A stretch of 64,000 nucleotides of DNA from Pseudemcibacter sp038106445 (GCA_038106445.1 JAYODU010000001.1:248001-312000), one strand, 5' to 3'. Counted from the first letter of the stretch, positions 15,915-25,280 are shown. Program-made: numbers and translations. Notes: generated by a model from the sequence alone, not told the origin.

Positions 15915-17546
15915 TTACGCTTGTTGCGCAACCCGTTTGTCAATTACTTCCATCGTTGACCATGCACCTTCAATAGCACCAGCCATCCAGCCGCCTAACG
16001 CCGGTGATGCTATGTTACCTGAAATAAATATGCGTTTGTCGCCTTTTTGTATAACAGGAAACGACCTTGTTCGTCCGCGACGTGACCAGTTTTCCCACCC
16101 CGCAAGTGCATATTGCATTTTATGCCAGGCAACTGACATAGCTTCACCCGTAAAATGTTTGCGGTAATTGCCTGGGTGGATTTTTTCGCCGGCAGCAAGG
16201 GCAAATTTAACCCGTTCAGCTATGCTCATATTACTTACTGGAACAGATGCTCCGCCAATTGGATAATAACCCAGAATAACACCGGTATCGCCGTGAGCGT
16301 GGCCGAACAGGTTTCCGGAAGGATAGCTGATAAGTCGTTGGCCAGGTATATCTGTACTTGTAGAACCGCCGTAAATCATGTCGTCCTGTTCCCAAAAACG
16401 GCGGTTCATTTCAACACCAATTTTACAAGCAGGACTTCCACGAGTAGCCGATAATACGTTTTTGAAGTCATCGCTTATATTTGTATTAATCTTAGCCATA
16501 ACCCCTAAAGGTGCAGTTGAAATTACATAATCACAGCTTTCAGTCGTAACATTACCGGATTGTGTATTTTTGTACGTTATTTCGACACTGTTATCATTTT
16601 GTATTATATCTGTAACTTCAGAATTATATGTGATCACGCCATCACCCACAGCGCGCTTAAGCCCCTGTGCAATTTGGTCCATTCCGCCGACAGCCTGAAA
16701 CATAACAGCCGGATGATCAGCTGTTTCGTTACGGCTCGCCTCGCTTATAGAAAAAATATCAGCCATCGCATAGGGGTCAGAAAGCTCCCCAAAATTTGAT
16801 CCGGCACCCGGGTATACACTATGACCACGTGCACGATTTGCCCGGTAATCAAGTTCTTTGGAATCAATAAGACCGGAACCTTTTAAATGCTCCAGTAATT
16901 GTTCTTTATCTTCCTGACTCATTATTTGATCGAGAGCACCCTGATCAGCAACCTTAGCGAGCAGTTCCGTAGAATATCCCTTAAAATCTATGTCGGCATG
17001 TTCCTGTCGAACAGTCTGGCCCTTAAATGGACCTTCCCTGTTTTCATAATAATAATAAGCCTTTCCGGATTTGTTGACCATTACTTCAAGTGGAACACCA
17101 AGTGTCTGGCAATAGTAAATCGTGGATTTGTGTTCAGCCGGTATGCGCCATGGGCCGTAGTTTATATAATTACCATCCTGGAAGTTACATTCCTGTCTAT
17201 CTGCTCCGATTTCCTGAATAACATGGCCTTTACGTGCTGATACGCAACGACCACCTGCATAATCAAGGGCTTCTATGATTTTGCAATTATAGCCTTTTTT
17301 ACCCATTTCAAAAGCCAACACCATTCCAGCAAGGCCGGCGCCAAGAATAATTATCTTCTTTCCATTTCCGTCCGTTGACAATTGTGGAGGCCGATCCACT
17401 TCGGAGGCAAAACCAATATCCCACCCCTTCATTGCTGTCATGACAGCGGCGGTTCCACCAATCATTCCTACAGACTGTAAAAAAGATCTTTTTGTAATGC
17501 CGTTTGAAGTCGGATCGCGAGTTTCGTTATTGGTTATCTTCGCCAT
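15915..17546 (-). CDS. Exported flavin amine oxidase family protein
   Basis: A 543-residue FAD-dependent amine oxidase. The N-terminus has a Tat-like signal (ITKRSFLQSVGMIGGTAAV) with Lys-Arg rather than Arg-Arg. The dinucleotide-binding fold is IILGAGLAGMVLAFEMGKKG near residue 70, and the C-terminal FAD motif is GNIASPALGGWMAGAIEGA near residue 515. The family oxidises amines to imines; substrate cannot be predicted. Downstream genes for a cytochrome c and two exported RidA proteins suggest that its electrons go to the respiratory chain and its imine product is hydrolysed in the periplasm. The 241 nt upstream are AT-rich and presumably hold the operon promoter. Confidence 0.85.
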   Translation of the reverse strand: MAKITNNETRDPTSNGITKRSFLQSVGMIGGTAAVMTAMKGWDIGFASEVDRPPQLSTDGNGKKIIILGAGLAGMVLAFEMGKKGYNCKIIEALDYAGGRCVSARKGHVIQEIGADRQECNFQDGNYINYGPWRIPAEHKSTIYYCQTLGVPLEVMVNKSGKAYYYYENREGPFKGQTVRQEHADIDFKGYSTELLAKVADQGALDQIMSQEDKEQLLEHLKGSGLIDSKELDYRANRARGHSVYPGAGSNFGELSDPYAMADIFSISEASRNETADHPAVMFQAVGGMDQIAQGLKRAVGDGVITYNSEVTDIIQNDNSVEITYKNTQSGNVTTESCDYVISTAPLGVMAKINTNISDDFKNVLSATRGSPACKIGVEMNRRFWEQDDMIYGGSTSTDIPGQRLISYPSGNLFGHAHGDTGVILGYYPIGGASVPVSNMSIAERVKFALAAGEKIHPGNYRKHFTGEAMSVAWHKMQYALAGWENWSRRGRTRSFPVIQKGDKRIFISGNIASPALGGWMAGAIEGAWSTMEVIDKRVAQQA

Positions 17547-17787
17547 TATATTCCCTTACTGCTTTTAAGTATATAAGCTATTTCAATATTTTCTCACTTC
17601 AAAAAGGAAAACTGAGATAGCTATAAGATCACTCTCATGTCAATAATGTTACATTATCATATAACATTAAAAATTAATTTGCAAATTCTCTTTATTTATA
17701 CTCTCAAGAATAACTTAGCTTACTTATTGTTAAAATAAGTTCTGTAAAATAGCGATTTTGGATTAAAATAAAAGGATAAATTTTCCT
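17547..17787. other. AT-rich intergenic region upstream of the amine oxidase
   Basis: No coding frame is supported. It holds the presumed promoter of the amine oxidase cluster and the end of the moaA-DUF transcript. I see no strong terminator. Confidence 0.5.
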
Positions 17788-18126
17788 TTATAGCGCATCC
17801 TGCGAATGAGAAGACCTTAAGCGCGGTTTTTTAATATCAACTTCAAAAATTAATTGATGGTTGGTGTCATTATCCAATCGAAAATAAAATGATAATCCAG
17901 TCTTGTTTGGCTTGTGTTCAGTTATTTGAACGCTAGGAAGTTCAATATCAAGATGATTGTTGTTATAGGTCAATCCTTCTTCTGAACCTAATGTGACGTT
18001 AATTGACAATGTTTCACCGTTTGGAAATGTGGTGCAGCATCCAAGTTGACCAACGCTAAGGAACTGTTCAAATTCTGACTTACTTAGGCGTAAGCAGGTC
18101 TTGTTTGGCTCAAGACGAAGTTTCAT
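17788..18126 (-). CDS. Conserved small protein downstream of moaA
   Basis: A 112-residue protein beginning MKLRLEPNKTCLRLSKSEFEQF, predicted mostly beta-strand, with a Cys pair (GCCTTFP) near residue 30 and no signal peptide. It resembles small proteins opening MKLRI..RLRL that I recall as DUF7009, function unknown. It starts 1 nt after the moaA stop, so the two are surely co-transcribed and perhaps translationally coupled. That points to a link with molybdenum cofactor synthesis or use, without further proof. Confidence 0.65.
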   Translation of the reverse strand: MKLRLEPNKTCLRLSKSEFEQFLSVGQLGCCTTFPNGETLSINVTLGSEEGLTYNNNHLDIELPSVQITEHKPNKTGLSFYFRLDNDTNHQLIFEVDIKKPRLRSSHSQDAL

Positions 18127-18127
18127 A

Positions 18128-19102
18128 TTACCCGCCAGTGGAGGACAGATTTGTCATGATGCCCGTATTACCGTCTGCCAGAAAATGTGAAGATGCCTTA
18201 TAATCAAGTTGTCTGGCGATAGCCGTTTTAAGTTCTTCCCTCTGGCTATCATCCTGAAGCATATGGCGAAGTGGAATACCTATATTTCCAAACAAACAAA
18301 GTCGCAGATCACCTGTTGATGTAACACGAAGCCTGTTACAGTTTGTACAGAAATCTTTTGAGTAAGGTGCTATTAATCCTATTGCACCTTTATAGTCAGA
18401 ATGTGTGAAATTTACAGCAGGGCCTGCGCCGCTCGCGCGAATATTTTCAACCCAGCCTCTTTCAATAAGTTGGTCTTTTATATAGCCGGCTGACCTGTGG
18501 AATTTTTTGAAATAAGTGAGGTTATCACCCGTTTGCATTAGTTCAATGTAACGCACGCTCACCGGCATATCCTTAACGTAGGCAAGATAATCATCCAACT
18601 CATCATCATTGATACCTTTAAGCAGTACGACATTGATTTTGACGCTTTCAAAACCAACTTCTACAGCTTTTTCAATTCCTTCACGAACCTCACGCATACG
18701 GTCATGGCCGGTAATTTGATGAAATTTTTTTGCATTCATGCTATCGATGCTGACGTTTATTGCATTAAGTCCTGCATCGCGCCATTCTTGGGCACGTTCT
18801 CTTAATTTGTACCCGTTTGTGGTGAAAGCCAGAGTTTTGACCCCATCCATATCACCGATCATTTTAGCAATTTCAGAAAAGTCTTTGCGTATCGTAGGCT
18901 CGCCACCCGTAATTCTTATTTTCCATACACCAAGTTCGATAAAAGCTTTTACCAGACGGTGTATTTCATCCTGACGGAGGAAATGTTCATTTCCCGTTTT
19001 CTGATATCCATCAGGCAAGCAATACTGACAACTGAAATTACAGACTTCAGTTATGGAAAGCCGTAAGTAGGGGAAGCTTCGATTGAAGTTATCAACTAAC
19101 AT
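18128..19102 (-). CDS. moaA: GTP 3',8-cyclase MoaA
   Basis: A 324-residue radical SAM enzyme making the first molybdenum cofactor intermediate from GTP with MoaC. The N-terminal cluster motif is CNFSCQYC (residues 17-24), followed by ITGGEP. The C-terminal cluster motif is CTNCNRLRVTSTGDLRLC near residue 250. The C-terminus ends in Gly-Gly, as required for activity. Cofactor made here would serve the molybdoenzyme at 37-40 kb. The 5' leader can fold into two hairpins. Confidence 0.95.
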   Translation of the reverse strand: MLVDNFNRSFPYLRLSITEVCNFSCQYCLPDGYQKTGNEHFLRQDEIHRLVKAFIELGVWKIRITGGEPTIRKDFSEIAKMIGDMDGVKTLAFTTNGYKLRERAQEWRDAGLNAINVSIDSMNAKKFHQITGHDRMREVREGIEKAVEVGFESVKINVVLLKGINDDELDDYLAYVKDMPVSVRYIELMQTGDNLTYFKKFHRSAGYIKDQLIERGWVENIRASGAGPAVNFTHSDYKGAIGLIAPYSKDFCTNCNRLRVTSTGDLRLCLFGNIGIPLRHMLQDDSQREELKTAIARQLDYKASSHFLADGNTGIMTNLSSTGG

Positions 19103-19130
19103 ATATTTCTCTTTTCCAATTTCGGGAGGC

Positions 19131-19171
19131 TATAATGTTTCCATCATAACCCGGTGGAATTATTTCCACGG
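19131..19171 (-). promoter_or_regulatory. Two-hairpin leader upstream of moaA
   Basis: On the minus strand the moaA leader has a stem GTGGAA-ATAA-TTCCAC (plus coordinates 19154-19169, extendable through a bulge to 19151-19171), then TATGATG-GAAA-CATTATA (19131-19148), a 7-bp stem with one G-U pair and a GNRA-type GAAA loop. The two lie 29-70 nt before the ATG. A regulatory RNA is possible; I cannot match it to the known Moco motif. Confidence 0.4.
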
Positions 19172-19308
19172 CCTGTTTTCCATGTCAGTCTTACGATTTA
19201 GGAAAAAAGGCTTCAGAGTATTAAACTTAAACCTAGAATATAAAATTCTGAAAGAAAGTTCCAGTACCAAATATACAAATTTTAGTGAATAAAGGTTTAT
19301 TGCATCTT

Positions 19309-19680
19309 TTAAGTTAATTTAGAAGCAGCCTGTTCCCAGTTTCCGCCATCAAACTGCTCAATTTTAATCTCTTTTACAGTTGATAAATCAAGACAATTTA
19401 CATTAACACTAACCCCATCAGGGTGAGTACGTGGCGTATAGAAGGATTTAATACCGCACTTCGAACAGAAAGTATGTTTTGCCGTTTTTGTGTTAAAGGT
19501 ATATGTGGTGATCATATCCTCACCGCTCAGCAGCTTAAATTTATCTTTTTCGACAATAAGATGCAGGAAACCACAGGATTTACATATGCTACAATTGCAT
19601 TGACTGGCCATTATGATTTCTGGTGCGGTTACTTCGAAACTGACAGCACCACAGTGACATGATCCCTTGTGTATTGTCAT
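19309..19680 (-). CDS. GFA/CENP-V domain protein
   Basis: A 123-residue protein of the glutathione-dependent formaldehyde-activating (GFA) fold. Zinc-binding cysteines are in CHCGAVSFEV (residues 8-10), CNCSICKSCG (28-37) and FCSKCG (71-76). The family covers enzymes that add glutathione to formaldehyde and many uncharacterised proteins, so a specific reaction should not be assumed. It ends the recR-containing stretch, 2 nt downstream of recR, and is probably co-transcribed. Confidence 0.85.
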   Translation of the reverse strand: MTIHKGSCHCGAVSFEVTAPEIIMASQCNCSICKSCGFLHLIVEKDKFKLLSGEDMITTYTFNTKTAKHTFCSKCGIKSFYTPRTHPDGVSVNVNCLDLSTVKEIKIEQFDGGNWEQAASKLT

Positions 19681-19682
19681 AA

Positions 19683-20291
19683 TTAAAAAGGCCTCCTAGA
19701 ATTTAATGCTGTCGTAAGAGTTCCATCATCAAGATAATCTAGTTCACCGCCGATAGGCACCCCATGAGCTAGACGCGATATTGTAATATCAAACTGCTTT
19801 AATTGTTCTGTTAAATAATGGGCGGTTGTCTGCCCATCAACTGTCGCATTCGTAGCGATAATAATTTCACTAATCACGGAATTGGAAGCGCGTTCAATCA
19901 GATTTTTAATATTAAGATCATCCGGCCCAACACCATCCAGTGCCGAAAGCGTTCCTCCTAAGATATGATAAAGCCCCCGGTAAGAACCGGACCGTTCCAG
20001 TGCCCAAAGATCAGAAACATCCTCAATGACACATATGAGTGACACATCACGCTTAGGGTTTGTACAAATATGACAGGGGTTATTAACATCGAGATTTCCA
20101 CATACACCACAGGGATGAACATTCTCAGCAACATCTGATAAGGCTTTTGCCAATGGTCGCATCAGACTATCTTTTTTCTTAATCAGTCCTAGTGCCGCAC
20201 GCCGGGCTGATCTGGGACCAAGGCCGGGAATTTTACCAAGCAAGCTGATCAGATGGTCAAGTTCGTTGTTGTTTGAGGGTGATTTATACAT
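19683..20291 (-). CDS. recR: Recombination protein RecR
   Basis: A 202-residue RecR. An N-terminal helix-hairpin-helix (LGKIPGLGPRSARRAALGL), a C4 zinc finger (CGVCGNLDVNNPCHIC) and a Toprim domain (VIEDVSDLWALERSGSYRG) are all present and in order. It loads RecA at gaps with RecF and RecO. It is downstream of dnaX and ybaB/ebfC in the order common in alphaproteobacteria. Confidence 0.96.
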   Translation of the reverse strand: MYKSPSNNNELDHLISLLGKIPGLGPRSARRAALGLIKKKDSLMRPLAKALSDVAENVHPCGVCGNLDVNNPCHICTNPKRDVSLICVIEDVSDLWALERSGSYRGLYHILGGTLSALDGVGPDDLNIKNLIERASNSVISEIIIATNATVDGQTTAHYLTEQLKQFDITISRLAHGVPIGGELDYLDDGTLTTALNSRRPF

Positions 20292-20306
20292 ATGTTAGCC
20301 GATGCA

Positions 20307-20630
20307 TCAGAAGGGTAGCTTTATCCCTTCCGGTAAATCTAATCCACCAGTTAGTTTTGCCATTTCACGCTTGTTAAATTCGTCGACTTTACGCTTTGCA
20401 TCGTTGAATGCGGCAACAATCAGATCGGCAACCACTTCGGCATCATCGCCGGAAAATATTGTGGGATCAATCGTTAGCTTACGCATGTCAAACTTTCCGT
20501 TAAGTTTTACATGGACGAGCCCACCACCGGATGTGCCAGTATGTTCAGAATTTTGAAGTTCTTCCTGCATTTTGGCCATTTTGCTCTGCATTTCTTGAGC
20601 TTGCTTCATCATTTTACCAAGGTTTTTCAT
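20307..20630 (-). CDS. YbaB/EbfC nucleoid-associated protein
   Basis: A 107-residue protein with the family layout: Met/Gln-rich N-terminal helix (LGKMMKQAQEMQSKMAKMQEEL), central strands, and a C-terminal helix that ends in GGLDLPEGIKLPF. It is a small dimeric DNA-binding protein. AAGGA stands upstream of the start, and it sits between dnaX and recR as usual. Confidence 0.94.
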   Translation of the reverse strand: MKNLGKMMKQAQEMQSKMAKMQEELQNSEHTGTSGGGLVHVKLNGKFDMRKLTIDPTIFSGDDAEVVADLIVAAFNDAKRKVDEFNKREMAKLTGGLDLPEGIKLPF

Positions 20631-20679
20631 GGCATATCCTTACTATTTATCATGAAAATAATTCACCAGTTATATTATA

Positions 20680-22488
20680 CTAGCGATCACTATCAAGCCC
20701 AAATTCATCTTCACTGATCGGAAATTCAGCATCAAACTGCTGCTCGCGTTTCTCAAATTCATTTCCAAGTTTCTGAATGTCTGAAATCATAGCACCCTGA
20801 AAAGTCTTCAATACTGATTTGACTAGGTTATTTTCAAGGATTGCACTGTGAAGCGCTTCCTGTTCGGCAATGTCTTTTTCATATAAGGTGTCTTCTCCGA
20901 TCTGTTTGGAAAGCGAAATAACCCAGTTTTTACCAGTCCATTTTTTCAGTTCTGCCGACATGCGGCCGGCAATATTTTTGGGTACTCTGTCGTTTGGACG
21001 AATGTCAATTCTGCCGACATCGTAACTTACCAGGTGTACATTGTCATTTAATTGAAATGCAATTTCAGGGTCCCCCTGTTGTTCGAAAAGCCTGACGAGT
21101 TCTTCAAAAGTTTCAGGAGCACGAATATATGCCTGTTCCGGCACCGTCATCGGATCTGCAATGCTGACAGCTGTTTGACCGCTACCCTGTATTACACTGA
21201 AGGCTTGGGGGCTATTTCCCGGCGGGTGGTTATTCGATATGGTCTGAGTTGCTTCTGCTTTAATATTACCCCCACCATTTGCCGAATGTGGTGTAGGCGA
21301 TTGGGTAGAAGAGTTGGAATTTTTACTGATCTGTTTTACAAGCTCTTCCGGCGTTGGCAGATTAGCACTATATGTAAGACGTACGATGACCATTTCTGCC
21401 GCTGAAATAGGGTTAGGAGAGATGCGCACTTCTTCTGTACCTTTAAGGAGCATTTGCCAGTTACGGGTAAGCGTGGGGACAGAAAGCTTCTGCGCCATAT
21501 CCAGTCCCTGTTTTCTTTCTGATTCTGATGTTACAAGATCGTCGCCAGCATCAGGTACGACCTTTAGCCGTGTAAGCCAATGGGTTAATTCCAACATGTC
21601 CTGAATGATAACAGCAGGGTCAGCCCCATGATGGAATTGATGACGAAGCTGCGCTAAAGCATCAGCGGTTTTACCAGCCAATATGTCTTTGTACAGATCA
21701 AATATCTGTGCCCTGTCCGCAAGGCCAAGCATGTCACGTACTTGTTCCTCACTTACTTTACCGGCACCATGAGCAAACGCCTGATCCAATAGCGATAATC
21801 CATCACGAACTGAACCTTCTGCGGCACGGGCAATTAACCCAAGTGCTGATTGCTCAATTTCACAATTTTCCATTTTTGCAATATTTGAATAATGGTTTAT
21901 CAGCTCTTCTATAGATACGCGCCTTAAGTCAAACCGCTGACATCGGCTTAGCACTGTCACGGGTACTTTTCTGATTTCCGTGGTGGCAAAAATGAATTTC
22001 ACATGTTCAGGTGGTTCTTCAAGTGTTTTTAATAGTGCGTTAAAGGCATTTCTCGAAAGCATATGGACTTCGTCGATTATATAAATCTTGAAGTGGGCTG
22101 ACACCGATGCGTATTTAACCCCGTCAATTATCTCACGGATATCATCAATACCTGTTCGGCTGGCAGCATCCATTTCCATCACATCAACATGACGGGATTC
22201 ACTAATAGCAATACAATTTTCGCATTCACCGCAAGGTTCTATTGTGGCGGACCCTTGTCCGTCTTTTCCAATACAGTTCAGAGCTTTGGCAATGATACGG
22301 GCTGTGGTTGTTTTACCAATGCCCCGTACGCCTGTCAGTATGAAGGCATGAGCAAGACGACCTGTTTCAATGGCATTTGAAAGGGTGCGCACCATGGCGT
22401 CCTGACCAATGAGTTCAGCGAAATCAACAGGCCGATATTTACGGGCCAATACGCGATAATGATTATCCTGATCGTTACTTTTAGACAT
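20680..22488 (-). CDS. dnaX: DNA polymerase III subunits gamma/tau
   Basis: A 602-residue clamp-loader ATPase from ATG 22488 (the frame reaches TTG 22512). Walker A is GVRGIGKTTTARI, a zinc-binding Cys group includes CGECENC, Walker B is IYIIDEVHMLS, and sensor residues are in FIFATTEIRKVPVTVLSRCQ. The C-terminal part after about residue 370 is variable and Ser/Pro/Asn-rich before the polymerase-binding domain. No obvious slippery run for programmed frameshifting to gamma was noticed. The SRP RNA gene is immediately upstream on the same strand. Confidence 0.96.
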   Translation of the reverse strand: MSKSNDQDNHYRVLARKYRPVDFAELIGQDAMVRTLSNAIETGRLAHAFILTGVRGIGKTTTARIIAKALNCIGKDGQGSATIEPCGECENCIAISESRHVDVMEMDAASRTGIDDIREIIDGVKYASVSAHFKIYIIDEVHMLSRNAFNALLKTLEEPPEHVKFIFATTEIRKVPVTVLSRCQRFDLRRVSIEELINHYSNIAKMENCEIEQSALGLIARAAEGSVRDGLSLLDQAFAHGAGKVSEEQVRDMLGLADRAQIFDLYKDILAGKTADALAQLRHQFHHGADPAVIIQDMLELTHWLTRLKVVPDAGDDLVTSESERKQGLDMAQKLSVPTLTRNWQMLLKGTEEVRISPNPISAAEMVIVRLTYSANLPTPEELVKQISKNSNSSTQSPTPHSANGGGNIKAEATQTISNNHPPGNSPQAFSVIQGSGQTAVSIADPMTVPEQAYIRAPETFEELVRLFEQQGDPEIAFQLNDNVHLVSYDVGRIDIRPNDRVPKNIAGRMSAELKKWTGKNWVISLSKQIGEDTLYEKDIAEQEALHSAILENNLVKSVLKTFQGAMISDIQKLGNEFEKREQQFDAEFPISEDEFGLDSDR

Positions 22489-22601
22489 TAAAGTCGAAGT
22501 TCCTGCGTTCAAATGAATCGGTCTTGAAACGACTATAAATTCAGTGTCCCATGATTGCTATAGTGAAGGTGAAAATAATTTGAATTAATTGTGAAATGAG
22601 T

Positions 22602-22688
22602 GAGAGATTGAACGACCCAGCGATCCCGTTACGGCTGCTCCCTTCCGGGCCTGACCGGATTGGCGGGTAAACTGTCCGCCAATCTCTC
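22602..22688 (-). ncRNA. ffs: Signal recognition particle RNA, small bacterial type (4.5S-like)
   Basis: The minus strand carries the conserved SRP apical segment GGTCAGGCCCGGAAGGGAGC, with the GGAA loop and the internal bulges that bind Ffh. The outer ends GAGAGATTG and CAATCTCTC pair, giving the long hairpin. Ends are set by this pairing and may be off by several bases. Its position just upstream of dnaX is common in alphaproteobacteria. Confidence 0.93.
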
Positions 22689-22787
22689 GCGCTTTATATG
22701 GTCTTTTTCGCCCTCTATTTCAAGATAAATCTTTAGAAGCTGGAATTTAATCGGGATATATGTCAAACATCCCACAAAGGAAGAATT

Positions 22788-23705
22788 ATGTTTTATCAAC
22801 AGTCATGTATATTTGCCGAATTTCCGCTGGATCCTTGCGATGTACTTAGAGGGGATATTGCTACGCTTGCCAAATTGAAAACAGAAACATCTACCCGGTT
22901 TCTGTTTTTTAAGGACGGGGAAGCCTTTATGAAGCGTGATGATAATGATGAACCCGTATATTTGAACGGTAACCAAGCTAAAATATATCTGAACGGTGAA
23001 GAAATTTTTCTGGGCAAAGATCAACAACATGCATATTTTGCTGTTTCAGGAGATAGCACACCAGACATTATGGGTGAGTTTATTGATTTAAGAACGATTG
23101 CTAGAAATGCTGCTAATAAAGGATTTTCGCAAATACCGTCGTTGTTGGCTCGCGGAAAAATGCTTTTGGATTGGCATAATCGTCACAGGTACTGTTCAAA
23201 ATGCGGGGCGTTAAGCAATATTATCAAAGGGGGGTATGTAAGACATTGCAAACAATGTGATACCGAACATTTCCCGCGTGTTGATGCGGTAGTTATTATG
23301 ATGGTTATATATAAAAACAAATGTTTGCTTGGAAGAAGTGCGGGGTTTTTACCGGGTATGTATTCTGCTCTTGCAGGATTTATGGAGCCTGGTGAAACGA
23401 TAGAAGAAGCCGTAAGGCGCGAAGTTTATGAAGAGGCCGGAATTAGGGTTGGCGATGTAGAGTATATTAAATCACAGCCCTGGCCATTTCCATCATCGTT
23501 GATGATTGGTGTTATCGCAAAAGCACTTGATGGACAGATAAACATTAATAACGATGAACTTGAAGATGCAAAATGGTTTAGTAAAGAAGAAATCAAAACA
23601 GTTCTTCGAAATGGCGGAGACGATGAGTTTCGTGTTCCACAAAAATTGGCGATTGCAAGGCATTTGCTTGAATATTATCTAATGTTACGATGGATCGATG
23701 ATTAG
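22788..23705 (+). CDS. nudC: NAD(+)/NADH pyrophosphatase NudC
   Basis: A 305-residue Nudix hydrolase with the NudC layout: a variable N-terminal domain, a zinc ribbon (CSKCG near residue 140 and CKQC near residue 158) and a Nudix box GFMEPGETIEEAVRREVYEEAG near residues 200-222. The SQPWPFPSSLM motif that marks NADH specificity follows directly. It hydrolyses NAD(H) to NMN(H) and AMP and can act on NAD-capped RNA. The end overlaps the next gene by 8 nt. Confidence 0.94.
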   Translation: MFYQQSCIFAEFPLDPCDVLRGDIATLAKLKTETSTRFLFFKDGEAFMKRDDNDEPVYLNGNQAKIYLNGEEIFLGKDQQHAYFAVSGDSTPDIMGEFIDLRTIARNAANKGFSQIPSLLARGKMLLDWHNRHRYCSKCGALSNIIKGGYVRHCKQCDTEHFPRVDAVVIMMVIYKNKCLLGRSAGFLPGMYSALAGFMEPGETIEEAVRREVYEEAGIRVGDVEYIKSQPWPFPSSLMIGVIAKALDGQININNDELEDAKWFSKEEIKTVLRNGGDDEFRVPQKLAIARHLLEYYLMLRWIDD

Positions 23706-24171
23706 AAAATACGGTTTTTGGAAGATATCTTTTGCGGCTTTCATTTTTGCCAGCCAAAATGCCGATGCGCAGACATGTGGTCATTTGGATAATCTTGAAA
23801 TATTTGTTGGAAGTTGGCAGGAAATAAATGAAGATATAACGACACTTGAAGTTTGGGACAGAGTTTCTTCAAACACTATAGAAGGTAAGGGCTCTATTTT
23901 TGCTAAATCCGGTAATATGACTAATTCAGAAAGCCTGCGAATTGTCGAAATGGCCGATGAAGTTTTTTATATTGCCAAAGTGGCTGAAAATGCAATGCCG
24001 ATATCTTTTAAACTTATGCGCTGCGAGGAAAACAGGTTTGAATTTGAAAATTCTCAGCATGATTTTCCCAAAAAAATTTCATATTTTTTCAGATCACCAA
24101 CAACAGTTCAGGTTCATGTAAGTGACGAAGATGGTGCTGGTTTTGAAATTAATTTTCAAAAATTAAAGTGA
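23698..24171 (+). CDS. Exported DUF6265-like protein
   Basis: A 157-residue protein with an N-terminal signal (FAAFIFASQNADAQ) and one lipocalin-like beta domain: LEIFVGSWQEIN, FEFENSQHDFPKKISYFF, and a closing EINFQKLK. This matches the DUF6265 family; function is unknown. It overlaps nudC by 8 nt, so it is translated from the same message. A similar signal-plus-GEW opening is seen in the partial gene at 63483. Confidence 0.72.
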   Translation: MIRKYGFWKISFAAFIFASQNADAQTCGHLDNLEIFVGSWQEINEDITTLEVWDRVSSNTIEGKGSIFAKSGNMTNSESLRIVEMADEVFYIAKVAENAMPISFKLMRCEENRFEFENSQHDFPKKISYFFRSPTTVQVHVSDEDGAGFEINFQKLK

Positions 24172-24174
24172 TTA

Positions 24175-25035
24175 CTATCGGCGTTTGTCGATCCGGTATT
24201 GTGACTGAGGATAACTTCCGAGAATGCGATATTCATGGGTAAAAAAGGCCAGTTCATCAAACGCGTGCTTAACCCCGATATCATCCGGATGTCCTTCTAT
24301 ATCAGCGTAAAACTGTGTGGCGCTAATGGCACCGTCCAACTGGTAACTTTCCAGTTTTGTCATATTGATCCCGTTGGTCGCAAACCCGCCCATTACTTTA
24401 TAAAGAGCTGCCGGTGTGTTGCGCACCTGGAAAATAAAGGATGTCATTGTTGGTTCATCCTGCGGCAGGTTTTTAAGTGGTTCCCGTGAAAAAACAACAA
24501 AACGCGTTGTGTTATGACTGGCGTCCTCGATATCCTTACGGATGCTTTCAAGGCCGTAAATTTCACCTGCCAATGAGGAAGCAACCGCACCAATACTAGG
24601 ATCTCCAAGCTCTGAAACATGTTTGGCTGCGGCAGCTGTATCCGCAAAAACTTCACGTTTTATACCAAGCGCATCCATGGTACGACGGCATTGACCAAGG
24701 GCCTGTTCATGACTTCTTACTATTTTTAAATCTTCAATTCTGGTTCCTGGAATTACAAGCAAATGATGGTTTATACGCAGAAAATGTTCACCAATGATGT
24801 GAAGGTTAGAATGCGGGATAAGATAATGGATATCAGCGACCCGTCCTGCAACACTGTTTTCAATAGGAATGACGGCATATTTGACCTTGCCTTCATCAAC
24901 CGCGGCAAGGGCATCTTCGAAAGTCCGGCTAGGTAAAACGTCCATATTTGGAAATAGCTGCTTTGCAGCAAGATTTGAATATGCCCCGAGATCACCCTGG
25001 AAAGAGACCAGATTTTCGCTGCTGTTGTCACTCAT
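24175..25035 (-). CDS. pheA: Prephenate dehydratase
   Basis: A 286-residue monofunctional prephenate dehydratase. The catalytic domain has FQGDLGAYSNLAA at the start and the NTTRFVVF motif near residue 180. The C-terminal ACT domain (TSFIFQVRNTPAALYKVMGGF, then KLESYQL) binds Phe for feedback control. It converts prephenate to phenylpyruvate. It has no chorismate mutase domain. It is divergent from a membrane cytochrome c gene, a pairing common in alphaproteobacteria. Confidence 0.94.
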   Translation of the reverse strand: MSDNSSENLVSFQGDLGAYSNLAAKQLFPNMDVLPSRTFEDALAAVDEGKVKYAVIPIENSVAGRVADIHYLIPHSNLHIIGEHFLRINHHLLVIPGTRIEDLKIVRSHEQALGQCRRTMDALGIKREVFADTAAAAKHVSELGDPSIGAVASSLAGEIYGLESIRKDIEDASHNTTRFVVFSREPLKNLPQDEPTMTSFIFQVRNTPAALYKVMGGFATNGINMTKLESYQLDGAISATQFYADIEGHPDDIGVKHAFDELAFFTHEYRILGSYPQSQYRIDKRR

Positions 25036-25058
25036 TGTTACGAACCTCCATTTTTGTC

Positions 25059-25088
25059 GACAGTATTCATTTTTAGTTAGTTACTGTC
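25059..25088. promoter_or_regulatory. Inverted repeat in the pheA leader
   Basis: GACAGTA and TACTGTC (7-bp arms, 16-base gap) lie 24-53 nt upstream of the pheA start, just before its GGAGG ribosome-binding site. Operator or leader hairpin; no leader peptide rich in Phe was found. Confidence 0.3.
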
Positions 25089-25280
25089 AATGACATACCA
25101 TATAATTACTTATAGGGATTATTATTAACCAATTTTAATGATTTTGTGCTTAAATGACCTTGTCTCTTAATAAAAAAATCTGTACATAAGGGGCCTAGTA
25201 AAGAATAGCGAGTTCTGTAATTTATGAGCGTCTGCTATTCCTTAATTAATTTAACTGTTAATGACTACGGGGATATTACC

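Noticed and set aside
19083..19292. 69-codon plus-strand frame upstream of moaA
   Set aside because: No ribosome-binding site or recognisable features; it runs antisense through the moaA leader hairpins.
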